A stretch of DNA of 64,000 nucleotides from Lactuca virosa (lineage: Eukaryota; Streptophyta; Magnoliopsida; Asterales; Asteraceae), in the NCBI GenBank assembly GCA_928212115.1, contig CAKMRJ010000001.1:362668945-362732944 (forward strand), in the 5' to 3' direction. Made by a program: the position numbers and the translations under genes. The notes under the pieces are model-generated. The model was given only the letters and a program-made list of their open reading frames with translations. It was not told the origin of the DNA and did no database searches. Positions 1 to 10,809 of the stretch are shown here, one piece after another. Every line of letters starts with the position of its first letter. The stretch's first letter is position 1.

Positions 1-271
1 GAAGCATTTCGTTTCTAGAAATGAATTTCCTTTACGAAACCACGAGTTTTTGATAAAAACCTGGCTTTCCATCGATTTCAATGTGTGAATACAACAATTG
101 TGGTGTGGCATTCGATTCACATTATTAGTGGTTATGGTAACTATGATTCATGATGATTTGCTCGACAGTGTTGCTGTGGTGATGGTGGTGACCGACGATA
201 GGAGGTGGTCTCGAGAATGTGACAACAGAGTGGTGGGTTTGTATTCCGATTTGATCTCCCTCTAATCATCT
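1..271. other. Flank left of element J, probably interior of an old MULE-like element
   Basis: I see no coding region or RNA gene here. The sequence is the left flank of the nested retrotransposon J, and its last five bases before J (272-276, TCTAC) are repeated at 35907-35911. Because the right flank runs into a MULE-type terminal repeat near 36240-36375, this stretch may be the interior of the same old DNA transposon, whose left end would lie outside the window. That is inference. Confidence 0.35.
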
Positions 272-953
272 TCTACTATAACAACCCATTTTCGACTTAT
301 AGTATAAACGACCAGTCACGTAAACAAATGTTTTTGATACAAGACTATTTAGGATAAATAGTATTGATGAAAGTCGTAGTATTTGAAAAATCAAGAGAAT
401 GCACATGAAGAACGCCTAAATCCAACTTCGTACGAGGGTGTTATGATTTTTAGAAGTTCCAGCGTAGCAGTGTACGACATAGAAACCCAAATAGAGATCG
501 TCGATTGTTAGGAAAAACAATCCAACCGAGAGTTGAAGATCTCGTCGATATTATTCCATCGATTTAAAGACATTTAACAACGGAATTCATATGAGAGAGT
601 TATAAGTTTTATACAGATTTTAACAGTCTAAGCCAATTAAAAATATTGTTTTAAAAATAAAGAGAGAATTAGACAACAAAGTCTAAATGAAAGTTGTAGA
701 TCTCGTCGATAGCTACGTGGGGATATAATGAATGTCAAACACAGAGCTCGTATGGAAAACATATGATTTTTTGAAGAATCTGTTAGTTTCCACGCGAGCT
801 GGCACGCACAGACCAAGTGCACACCCGTGGCGCGCACTGACACACCACCCAAATTTTTCCACGCTTCACTTTTTGCATGGACCCACATCATCACCCCTAA
901 CCGAGTGCACGACGTGCTCCCGACCATGTGCACGATGCGCACCCTGAAATTGC

Positions 954-962
954 CTATATAAA
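954..962 (+). promoter_or_regulatory. TATA box of J 5' LTR
   Basis: TATATAAAG lies inside the LTR about 680 bp from its start and is followed by a leader shared with the 3' LTR. In the 3' LTR the same box has expanded into a long TA microsatellite. The assignment rests on motif and position only. Confidence 0.6.
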
Positions 963-1697
963 GGTTGTAGATCTCAATATTCCCCTCCACACCATTCTCA
1001 CTTCTCTGATCCTTGAGTCCGAAATTCTTGGATTCTTTCGGTATTTTGAGGGTTATCTTTTTGGCAAGACTCTGAGGTAGAAAGTCAGGTAGATAGAAGT
1101 GCTCGGTATCGGGGTCCTGCCTGTGACTATTTGTGTTTTCATCGAAAACTCTCTTTAAGTGAAGCGACGCTTACTATACTTTTAGGGTAGCTCATATTCG
1201 TAATTATAGTTGTTATTAGGAACCTGTAATGCTAGATTCATCAATAATTCCAATTATAATGTTGATTGATCTACTTACGGGATAAGCATCTAGAATGGTC
1301 ATGTTGGCTTGGTTGGTTGATTTTAGAAAGGCTATATGTAGAAATGGTCCTACCTCCCAACTGTCAAGCTTAGTTGATCCTTATATGATATAACTCTCGG
1401 TATTCATTGGGATTTAGTCTTCATTACCATATCATCATAAAATTAATAGGTTAAAGTATTATAGGTTAATACTTGTTCAGTATGTTATCTTCCAGTTGAA
1501 CCGGCAGTAGAATCACCCAAATAGCTGTCAATCTTCCGATTTGTTGTTAAGGAGAGTTATCTCACAATAACAAGTGTTACAATATATATACATGTTTGTT
1601 AGGACATAGAAGGTAGTGGCAGAGAGACAATACTATAGCTTCTATGTTTCCATATCAGTAGAAGTTAATGTGTAGCCTCTATGTATGGTTATGTATG

Positions 1698-1800
1698 ACG
1701 GCCGGGGCCTGTCATGTAGTTTGGGCGGGGCCAGTTATGGATGTTGGGTGGGGCCCGTTAGGTAGCTCGGGTTGAACCCATTATGTTAGGTTAGGGTCCA
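1698..1800 (+). repeat. J LTR short GC-rich repeat array (5' LTR copy, decayed)
   Basis: About four units of 27-28 bp carry GGGCGGGGCC-like cores and are better preserved in the 3' LTR at 35597-35690. Several cores can form a short stem such as GGGC/GCCC. The array sits just upstream of the GAACTCA-hairpin module, the same relative position as the hairpin arrays in G and D. Confidence 0.55.
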
Positions 1801-2028
1801 TTTGTATGTATGACAACCCGAAAAAAAAAATTTACTTGTAAAGTTCAGCCAATCAAATCAACTGAGTGTCAGACTCGTTCCTGATATCATTAAGCCTTGT
1901 TTAGAGTCCATTTAAAGGTTCAAAGCTCAGTACATTCAAGCATTGAGTATAGGAATGGGTCGCGTACAGTTCTAGCACCAAATTCAAGCCTTACACTCCA
2001 ATTTGAGGAGTGTACGGTCGTACACTAG

Positions 2029-2046
2029 GGTGTGCGGCCGCACACC
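2029..2046. promoter_or_regulatory. Perfect 18 bp palindrome with GCGGCCGC core (A LTR)
   Basis: GGTGTGCGGCCGCACACC is its own reverse complement. It recurs with different outer bases at 2438-2453 and 2589-2608 (20 bp, GAG...CTC ends), and in the second LTR around 8690-8710, 9093-9110 and 9242-9262. A degenerate version (GTGTACGGTCGTACAC) lies at 2011-2026. The palindromes flank the TATA box on both sides. Confidence 0.8.
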
Positions 2047-2071
2047 CCTCTCCTGGCAGCACACTCACGTG

Positions 2072-2078
2072 TATAAGG
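2072..2078 (+). promoter_or_regulatory. TATA box of A 5' LTR
   Basis: TATAAGG follows closely after the palindrome at 2029-2046. The same arrangement occurs in the second LTR (8734-8740). Similar palindrome-then-TATA spacing is seen in the C/E family, which supports this as the promoter core. Confidence 0.55.
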
Positions 2079-3167
2079 TTGGTACTTAGCCTTCATTCAT
2101 TCCTTTTCACCCTCCCAAGCCAAGAACACGATTTCTCTCTCAACTATCATCTGATTTTCAGCCTAAATCTTCAAAATTGAAAGTGTTCTTGCTATGATTG
2201 GTTGTTAATCTTCTAAAACTGTAAACACCCTTGATTTCATCCATGAAATCACTTCATTTTGGTAGATCTTCAAGTGTTCTTCAGTTTCACCAAGAACACC
2301 AAGAACACATACTTGTTTTTGGTGATTTTGAGCCATCTCGAGCCTCCGGATCGTAAGTACCCTTTCCCTATGCTAGAATCTTGTTTAGAACACTATTTTA
2401 GCACCTTAGAAATGCCCAGAACTCATGATCATATGGTGTGTGCGGCCGCACACCCAGGTGTGGCCGTACACCCCTCAAAACACCCTTAAAGGGGCCTTCA
2501 AAGTGCATTCCAGCTTCACCACTTGGTGAGCAAATGCCCCACAAGACTCCCTACCCTTGGAAAACGTTTTTTGTGCACTCTTTACCATGAGTGTGCGGCC
2601 GCACACTCCTGTCCCACACACTCCTTCATATGGCCGTACACTCCCTTTAAGTGAATCACATGTGATTCCAACACTTGGACAAAGGTGTTTTCCTAGTCCC
2701 GTAAGGTGTTTCCTTGCATTTGGTTGCTTCAAACACTATATTTATGTCAATATATGCCTATATGTCATTTAGGACTCGTTAAGTCTCGGGACTTCATTCG
2801 TGGAACTTCTCATCCTTACGCGCATATACGATTGAATCACCCACATAAGGTGAGTTCATACCCCTATAATCAATCTTTCAACTGTTTTAAATACTTTTAA
2901 GGGGGGGATACAAGTTGAACACAATGATAATTGTGTAAATGTTTTGTGATAAACATCATTTTAAGGATTGCTTATGTGTTATTAAGTGACCAAATCATTG
3001 CAAAAACTCATTTAAAAAGTTATGTTACTTTATGGTTTATAAAAACTCCGTTTTAAAGTGAAATCATAACTTAGTAGATAAATGAATCTTTATTTCAAGG
3101 TAGTAACAATTCAAAACAAACATACTAGTAAGTATAATAGGTATAGTTTAGGGGTTCAGTCATACAA

Positions 3168-3357
3168 TAACTAGTACAGGAAAGAACATACTATAACTAG
3201 TGCAGAGAAGGAACATACTATAACTAGTGCAAAGAGGAACATACTATAACTAGTGCAGAGAAGGAACATACTATAACTAGTGCAAAGAGGAACATACTAT
3301 AACTAGTGCGGAGAAGGAACAAACTATAACTAGTGCAGAAGAAACATACTATAACGA
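3168..3357 (+). repeat. Tandem repeats of about 25-28 bp in A 5' LTR
   Basis: About seven units with the core ACATACTATAACTAGTGC are arranged as alternating longer and shorter versions, so the true period may be a dimer of about 53 bp. The same array is present in the second LTR (about 9836-10015). It lies inside the candidate leader intron. Confidence 0.85.
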
Positions 3358-3404
3358 TAACAGAAGAACAAATGATGAAATTACACAGGAATACCATATT
3401 TGCA

Positions 3405-3920
3405 TAAATCAAAGTACAAATACAACGTACTAGGGTTAGCAAACACGAGGTACAACGTCATACCGGGTTTCAATAACAAAGGTACAAATGTAATGTACCA
3501 GGGTTAGCAAACACAAGCATGATTTATAAAGGGTACATCTACAAAGTACCGGACAATAATAAATAAAACACATAAAAAGATATACACAATACAACATCCC
3601 GGGTTGTAACTAACAAGGGTACAAATACAACGTACCAGGGTTAGCAAACACGAGGTACAACGTCATATTGGGTTTCAATAACAAAGGTACAAATACAACG
3701 TACCAGGGTTAGCAAACACGAGCATGATTTATAAAGGGTACATATACAAAGTACCGGACGATAATAAACAAAACACAAGGTAATAACACTTCATTCCGGG
3801 TTTGTACTAACAACGGTACGAATACCACGTACCATAGTTAGCAAACACGAGGTAAAACGTTATATCGGGTTTACACTAACAAAGGTACAAATACAACGTA
3901 CCAGGTTTAGTTAACACGAA
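3405..3920 (+). repeat. Diverged tandem array with GGTAC/GTACC hairpins (A 5' LTR)
   Basis: Repeated segments contain GGTACAAATACAACGTACC, whose ends GGTAC and GTACC are complementary, followed by GGGTTAGCAAACACGAG. Variants such as GGTACATCTACAAAGTACC keep the complementary ends while the loop differs. A matching array is in the 3' LTR (about 10065-10570). Confidence 0.7.
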
Positions 3921-4156
3921 GTATGATACAGGGAAACATATAAACATATGCAAAACTCATAACAGTATCCACTGAAGCGTTAAGAGTACAAGATTTCATT
4001 ACTTCTAATAGTTGTCCAAACATTAGAATAATGCCACATAACTTACTTATAACATAAACATTCAGTTAGAAGGTGACCTATAATGCTAACTTTATGATTC
4101 CTCGGTAGATACATCAAGGATATAAATTAATTGAGTCCAGCAGATAGTAGAATGTG

Positions 4157-4860
4157 TGCTTTCCACTTCATTCCCTGTTCCTTGTTTGGTTGTGAGTTTA
4201 GAGCAGATGCACCCAGTCTACTATCTATTCGATCTTGACTATATATATTTCGTATACACCAGGTAATCATAAGGAGTACCAGGTATAGGTCAGGTCATAG
4301 TATAAAAATTCAATACATCGTTTTCCAGTACAAAAGCATACTCTCAGATGGAACATTGAGTAAACTAAACTAGAAACTTATAAGGTCTAATCCATTTTAT
4401 TAAACCAATACAACCTAAAGGACCTTAATTTGTTAAATATATAATACCTTAGTTTACACATCAGGGTTATATATATGTAATATCCGACAAATAGTTAGAT
4501 GTGTGTTTTCGACCTTACTTCATGTTCCTTGTTTGGTTGTGGGCTTAGGGCATATTCACACAGTTAACTGTCTGTTCGATATTAGATCATATATAACTAC
4601 TGTAAACTAAGTGATTATAGAAGGAACTATTGTGGTTACTATTTTTACTAAAGTAACTATTACAGTTAACTCCATGAGTACTAAATGAATGCATCAGAGT
4701 TATATACAATGAAGATCTAACAAACAATGGGATGTGTGACTTCCGCCTAATTCCCCGTTCCTTGTTTAGTTGTGGGCTTAGGGCATATTTACACAATCGA
4801 TTGTTTGTTTGATCTGTATTCTATATAACTTATATTGATTTAGTATTCATAGAAAGGATT
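4157..4860 (+). repeat. Three copies of a 125 nt module built on GTTCCTTGTTTGGTTGTGG
   Basis: Copies start near 4157, 4500 and 4735. Each has a pyrimidine-rich lead, GTTCCTTGTTTGGTTGTGG, a TTAGGGCA-like box, a CANTCGA...GTCT segment, then an AT-rich tail ending near GGTAATCATAGAAGGA. They are diverged but colinear. Further copies occur inside A, in A's second LTR, in C, E and D. No ORF is conserved between copies, so the conservation is non-coding. Function is unknown. Confidence 0.8.
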
Positions 4861-5267
4861 ATAGAGTCATTTATACTTATCTTTCATCATATCAGAAGGT
4901 ATAGGATCTTCTGAGGAACAGGCGAACTTTTCTAAAAAGAGCTTTCAACTTAGTAATACATCACTTAAATACTTATGAACTCACCAGCTTAAATGTTGAT
5001 CTACTCTTTCAAAATAACTTGTATTCTCAGGTAACTAGTAGACAGGTACATGTGCTGGGATTCAGAAGATGGAGCATAGTAGCTTCATGTCTTGTTTTGT
5101 CATTTACTTGTGTAATCTATCTTATGTCAATCACATACTTTGTAAACACTTTCTTCTAGTGAAATAGTTGTTTATTACTTTGATTACTATGATGCATGTC
5201 TTGTGATACTAAACATGACGTCCTCCGCGCCCGAACATTTCCGCCGTTCTGGTTTGGGGTGTGACAG

Positions 5268-5283
5268 ATTGGTATCAGAGCAT
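5268..5283 (+). other. A primer-binding site
   Basis: ATTGGTATCAGAGC lies two bases after the 5' LTR and matches the 3' end complement of plant initiator tRNA-Met, the usual primer of Ty3 and copia elements. It fixes the orientation of A as plus. Confidence 0.85.
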
Positions 5284-5516
5284 TGTTTATAGTGAACTAA
5301 GTATATCAACCTATAAAAGATATACAATTATAAATACAATGGGGCCGAAAATGCTCTGGATAATAATATATTTTAAAAGTATAGCAATACCTTATAAAAG
5401 TATACATACATGCTTATACATACTAAAACAAGTATCACAAGAAGAACAGAACATAAGTATTTAAAGGTTGAACATTTCGGTCAAACATGGACAGTTATGT
5501 AATCACATCTGGAATC

Positions 5517-5539
5517 AATATAACCTGATCAACTATATT
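5517..5539 (+). other. Candidate dimer-initiation-like hairpin of A (loop TGATCA)
   Basis: AATATA and TATATT can pair around a loop that exposes the six-base palindrome TGATCA at 5526-5531, about 250 nt after the primer-binding site. Element C has the equivalent hairpin at the same distance with a better stem (ATATAG/CTATAT). The role is inferred by analogy with retroviral kissing-loop signals. Confidence 0.45.
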
Positions 5540-5854
5540 CATTTGAGATGTGACTGACATGTGTTTGGGAGTGATGTGGTGTTGCAACAGCCTTAAAACT
5601 TACCTAACTCTATTCAAGGGATTTCTAGGTCAGTACATAAAGTTAAAATAATATGGGAGTATTTTATGATACTATAAGACAACAATAAGTTTAAAACATA
5701 CCAAGTTCAATACATTAAAATACTATAGGAATATTTTAGGCACTATAAACAACTTATGTGAGAACTTAAAAGACCCTTCAGGTAGGTCTATGATTTCGGA
5801 GTGTATACTTCCAAAGTTTTATATAATCGATATTTTATAGACTTAGAATTTGTG

Positions 5855-5985
5855 ATCTATGCTCCACTTCCTGTTCCTTGTTTAGTTATGGTTTTGGAGT
5901 AAGATCACTTATTCGAAAGTCTATTTAATCTTATATTATGTACAACTTGTATAGATTGCACAATTATAGGAGGACCTAGAAAGGA
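5855..5985 (+). repeat. Internal copy of the GTTCCTTGTTTGGTTGTGG module (A leader)
   Basis: A diverged copy (GTTCCTTGTTTAGTTATGG) with the same downstream order of boxes and an AT-rich tail ending TATAGGAGGACC. It lies in A's 5' internal non-coding region, outside the LTR. Confidence 0.7.
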
Positions 5986-6598
5986 TCACCCCATGATGTT
6001 ACACTTAAACTAATAAGTTCTTTAGACATTTCCATTCTCGCACGACAAACCCAGATGGATGTAACCACTTCCTCATAACGGTCAGCAGAAGAGTCAAGGA
6101 GGAACAAGAAACAAATTTATGAGAAGCTTTCAGAGAAGGGTCAGCCAGAGTAAACTAAAACATCCGATGTGTTACACTAATAAATAATAACCTTAATTGA
6201 CTTAGTGAGTTAGTGAATACACTACTCACACTATATGTTAAGATTATTAATTTTCTTGCAGCCAGTAACATATATTCAGTTCACAGAAATTCATTCGAGG
6301 ATAACCACTTCTGATTCATGAAGTTAATTTTTATATAGACTTTCATTATGAATTATTTTCCAGAACCCTATGAGAGTCGGAACCAGATACACTAGGAAAC
6401 AAGGATAACTTAGTTCAAATATCACTTGTACAATACCCACTTCTACTTACTATCATGGACATATCTCAGAAATGTTGACAGAAACATTGAGAGTAGTCCA
6501 GCAAAGCATGAAATTGTTTAGTACATTTAAGTTGATGGAATACGACTAGTGATGACCATCATTACTCAAGAGATCAATCTTCGCCATGCAACAGAACC

Positions 6599-7266
6599 AT
6601 GTCTTCACAACAAGGAAACCAACCAACAGACGAGGCACCAATTCTGCAGATAGACTCCGCTACTTTTCAGGCTGCGATCACAGCTGCTGTGACAGCCATC
6701 ATGGCATATTTCGATGCTATTAACACCAGCGGAAGCGGAAGTGGTGCCGGTTATACTAATCACAATAACAATCAAGGTAAACAACGAGTGTCGGCTGACA
6801 AGGACACTCTAAACCATAAACCTAAGAACAAGAAACGAAAGAAAAAGGGGAAAAAGTCGGTTCAAGGTTCTAACAAGAGACGACAACCTCTTACTACCCC
6901 TGCGGTCACAACAAAAGTCACAACATATGTCACTTCATCTACCACCACAACGGAGCTTGCCGAGAGATGCAATGTACCAATTGCAGCAGGAAGGGGCACA
7001 CTGCCCATTTCTACAGGGCGTCGGCACAACCAATCTTCCAAGTAAAACAGGTTTGTTTCAAGTGCGGCGAATCTGGACACTTCAAGAAAGACTGCCCAAC
7101 GGAAAGAAATGATGAAGGAGTTCGCTTCTATAGAACTCCGACTCAGCATATCACTTCAACCACCGATGCTAGTATAGTTTAGGTATGCCATGCATGTGGT
7201 GAAATGGGACATGCCAAGAAAGACTGCCCAACAGAGAGTGGTGACGGAGGAGAAGGAGGAATCTAA
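6599..7266 (+). pseudogene. Shortened gag of element A: N-terminus plus nucleocapsid zinc knuckles, capsid deleted
   Basis: The first frame (6599-7045) begins like the gag of element C, with an alanine-rich segment (AAITAAVTAIMAYF), then a very basic stretch (NKKRKKKGKK). The retrotransposon gag/capsid domain expected between them is absent. In another frame from about 6927, reading continues through CCHC knuckles CTNCSRKGHTAHFY (final Cys replaced by Tyr) and CFKCGESGHFKKDC. After a stop at 7180-7182 comes a third knuckle, CHACGEMGHAKKDC, up to 7264-7266. Knuckles bind genomic RNA in the family. As read, the gene needs a frame change and has one stop, so I call it a remnant; a mini-Gag made by frameshifting is possible but unproven. 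Confidence 0.75.
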
Positions 7267-7519
7267 CAACTTGACATAAAGGAGTATCGAAGGACCTCTC
7301 TTTTGGAATTTTGGTACGTCTCCTAAATGGTAATTACTTTAAAATTTTAATTTATATTTATATAAGATTAAAACTTGGGGAAAACATTTAAAAGTAATCA
7401 TAATAACTTGTTCAAGTCACAGTATTCACAAGAGAACTAAAGATCCGTTTAGGGAAGCTATGATGGTTTAGTATATACATTAGGGGTGTGCATAACTAAG
7501 ATTTTGCAGTCTTAGAGTG

Positions 7520-7650
7520 AGTAATTCCACCTTAATTCATGTTCCTTGTCTGGTTGTGGATTTGAGGCAGAGTTGCTCAGTCGACCGTCCAATTCATCTT
7601 AATTATTCATAACTTGTATATTCCAGGCAATCGTAGTGGTACCAAGGAGG
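7520..7650 (+). repeat. Internal copy of the GTTCCTTGTTTGGTTGTGG module (A, after gag)
   Basis: It contains GTTCCTTGTCTGGTTGTGG, then a GAGGCAGAG box, TCAGTCGACCGTCC, and a tail with ATAACTTGTATA and an AATCGTAGTGGTACC end. It keeps the order of the LTR copies. Confidence 0.7.
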
Positions 7651-8204
7651 ATGATAGTTTAAAGTATCATTACTAGATAACAAAGCACTTTCACAGTATG
7701 TACGCACACATCACGGTACGATACGTAGAAGTGTTAACAACAAGGAGAAAACAGAAAGCACTAGAACATTTACAAAGAGTACATTTTCGAGCACACTAGG
7801 GAAGCACATCATCGTATAACAAACGTTTCTTTCAAATCGGCCAAAACTTTGTTCAGTAAACAGTCCATTACTATCATTCGTCATGAGTTGGCATGTTCCT
7901 TACCATACTAAGTTCATATGTTTCTATCGCCTCGACCGTCTAATACATGAAACCCTCGTCATTCGTAACGATAGTCCGATCTAAACCACAGTTTTGTCTT
8001 TCGTATTCAAAACCCCGAAGTACTTCTGCGAAGAGTACTTTATCTTCCGAAACCTTGCCGTCGTATGTTCCAAAGACCTTTCCGAAATACCGCTCGTCTG
8101 GCAGACCAGGTTCAAGCACAGAGGCTAAGGACGAATACAGCCCACCTATCACTATTCTGTGTATACGGGAGGGTGGTATATGATTATGATTACGTAGATC
8201 TAGT

Positions 8205-8335
8205 ATGTGTGTTTCCGCCCTATCTCCTGTTCCTTGTTTGGTTGTGGACCTGGGGCAGAATCGCACATCCGACCGTCTAACTAATCTTAATTATATATGA
8301 CTTGTATACACGAGGTAATGATAGATGGACCAAGT
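8205..8335 (+). repeat. Internal copy of the GTTCCTTGTTTGGTTGTGG module (A, before the polypurine tract)
   Basis: GTTCCTTGTTTGGTTGTGG, then a GGGGCAGAATC box, CCGACCGTCTAACTAATC and a tail with GACTTGTATACACGAGG. It lies about 130 bp upstream of the polypurine tract. An overlapping minus-strand open frame (7940-8266) has no recognisable content and I do not call it a gene. Confidence 0.7.
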
Positions 8336-8460
8336 ATGAATCCTATCATGAACAATAGGGCAGAGTTGCCAGGTCTACGAGTGGGTATTCTGCCAATCAG
8401 AGGAGCGCAACCCCAGTAGTACTGTTAAGAAAGTTAATTTCGGGACGAAATTCCATCTAA

Positions 8461-8471
8461 CAGGGGGATGA
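8461..8471 (+). other. A polypurine tract
   Basis: CAGGGGGATGA immediately precedes the 3' LTR start TGTGACAACCC at 8472. The upstream text (TTTCGGGACGAAATTCC) matches the end of element C's internal region. This is the expected plus-strand primer site. Confidence 0.75.
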
Positions 8472-10809
8472 TGTGACAACCCGAAAAAAAAATTTACTTG
8501 TAAAGCTCATCCAGTCAACTCAATTGAGTGTCAGACTCGTTCCTGCTATCATTAAGCCTTGTTTAGAGTCCATTTAAAGGTTCAAAGCTCAGTACATTCA
8601 AGCATTGAGTATAGGAATGGGTCGCGTACACTTCTAGCACCAAATTCAAGCCTTACACTCCAATTTGAGGAGTGTACGTCCGTACACTAGGGTGTGCGGC
8701 CGCACACCCCTCTCCTGGCAGCACACTCACGTGTATAAGGTTGGGACTTAGCCTTCATTCATTCCTTTTCACCCTCCCAAGCCAAGAACACGATTTCTCT
8801 CTCAACTATCATCCGATTTTCAGCCTAAATCTTCAAAATTGTAAGTGTTCTTCCTATAATTGGTTGTTAATCTTCTTAAACTAGTAACACCCTTTGATTT
8901 CATCCATGAAATCACTTCATTTTGGTAGCTCTTCAAGTGTTCTTCAGTTTCACCAAGAACACATACTTGTTTTTGGTGATTTTGAGTCATCTCGAGCCTC
9001 CAGATCGTAAGTACCCTTTCCCTATGCTAGAATCTTGTTTAGAACACTAGTTTAGCACCTTAGAAATGCCCAGAACTCATGATCATATGGTGTGTGCGGC
9101 CGCACACCCAGGTGTGGCCGTACACCCCTCAAAACACCCTTAAAGGGGCCTTCAAAGTGCATTCCAGCTTCACCACTTGTTGAGAAATTGTCCCACAAGC
9201 CTCCCTACCCTTGGAAAACGTTTTTGTGCACTCTTTACCATGAGTGTGCGGCCGCACACTCCCTGGCCACACACTCCTTCATATGGTCGTACACTCCCTT
9301 TAAGTGAATCACATGTGATTCCAACACTTGGACAAAGTGTTTCCTAGTCCCGTAAGGTGTTTCCTTGCATTTGGTTGCTTCTAAACACTATATTTATGTC
9401 AATATATGCCATTATATGTCATTTAGGACTCGTTAAGTCTCGGGACTTCATTCGTGGAACTTCTCATCCTTACACGCATATACGATTGAATCACCCACAT
9501 AAGGTGAGTTCATACCCCTATTATCAATCTTTCAACTGTTTTAAATACTTTTAAGGGTGGAATACAAGTTGAACACAATGATAATTGTGTAAATGTTTTG
9601 TGATAAACATCATTTTAAGGATTGCTTATGTGTTATTAAGTGACCAAATCATTGCAAAAACTCTTTTAAAAAGTTATGTTACTTTATGGTTTATAAACTC
9701 CGTTTTTAAAGTGAAATCATAACTTAGTAGATAAATAAATCTTTATTTCAAGGTAGTAACAATTCAAACAAACATACTAGTAAACTATAATAGGTATAGT
9801 TTAGGGGTTCAGTTCATACAATAACTAGTACAGGAAAGAACATACTATAACTAGTGCAGAGAAGGAACATACTATAACTAGTGCAAAGAGGAACATACTA
9901 TAACTAGTGCAGAGAAGGAACATACTATAACTAGTGCAAAGAGGAACATACTATAACTAGTGCGGAGAAGGAACATACTATAACTAGTGCAGAAGAAACA
10001 TACTATAACGATAACAGAAGAACAAATGATGAAATTACACAGGAATACCATATTTGCATAAATCAAAGGTACAAATACAACGTACTAGGGTTAGCAAACA
10101 CGAGGTACAACGTCATACCGGGTTTCAATAACAAAGGTACAAATACAACGTACCAGGGTTAGCAAACACGATCATGATTTATAAAGGGTACATCTACAAA
10201 GTACCGGACAATAATAAATAAAACACATAAATATATACAAAATACAACATACCGGGTTGTTACTAACAAGGGTACAAATACAACGTACCAGGGTTAGCAA
10301 ACACGAGGTACAACGTCATACTGGGTTTCAATAACAAAGGTACAAATACAACGTACCAGGGTTAGCAAACACGAGCATGATTTATAAAGGGTACATCTAC
10401 AAAGTACCGAACAATAATATATAAAACAGAAGGTAATAACACTTCATTCCGGGTTTGTACTAACAACGGTACGAATACCACATACCATAGTTAGCAAACA
10501 CGAGGTAAAACGTCATACCTGATTTACACTAACAAAGGTACAAATATAACGTACCAGGTTTAGCAAACACGAAGTATGATACAGGGAAACATATAAACAT
10601 ATGCAAAACTCATAACAGTATCCACTGAAGTGTTAAGAGTACAAGATTTCATTACTTCTAATAGTTGTCCAAACATTAGAGTAACGCCACATAACTTACT
10701 TGTAACATAAGCATTCAGTTAGAAGGTGACCTATAATGCTAACTTTATGATTCCTCGGTAGATACATCAAGGATATAAATTAATTAAGTCCAGCAGATAG
10801 TAGAATGTG
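8472..10809 (+). repeat. A 3' LTR, left part
   Basis: Colinear with 1809-4150, including palindromes, TATA box (8734), 5' splice-like AAG/GTGAGT (9504), tandem repeats (about 9836-10015) and GGTAC/GTACC array. It is broken by solo LTR B, which duplicated ATGTG (10805-10809 and 24719-24723). Confidence 0.9.

Larger units (their letters stand above)
277..1808 (+). repeat. J 5' LTR, left part (interrupted by element A)
   Basis: This aligns along its length with 34123-35690, for example the shared stretches near 300/34150 and 1270/35160. It ends with the GC-rich repeats at 1698-1800. Element A inserted immediately after 1808 and duplicated GTATG (1804-1808). A TATA box is at 954-962. GTGCAC-type near-palindromes lie just upstream of it. 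Confidence 0.88.
1809..5266 (+). repeat. A 5' LTR
   Basis: The LTR runs from TATGACAACCCG (originally TGTGACAACCCG) to GGGGTGTGACA. In order it contains palindromes around 2013-2046, a TATA box (2072), further palindromes (2438-2453, 2589-2608), a strong candidate 5' splice site (AAG/GTGAGT at 2850), tandem repeats (3168-3357), a GGTAC/GTACC hairpin array (3405-3920), three copies of a 125 nt module (4157-4860), the GAACTCACCAGC hairpin (about 4978-5000) and a candidate 3' splice site (TTCTCAG, ending 5030). Confidence 0.9.

Noticed and set aside
2029..2608. NotI-like GCGGCCGC sites as cloning or linker contamination
   Set aside because: They occur within longer family-specific palindromes at matching places in both A LTRs, with variants in other families, so they are genomic.
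7940..8266. 108-codon minus-strand frame in A interior
   Set aside because: It overlaps a copy of the 125 nt non-coding module, runs antisense to the element and has no recognisable domain.
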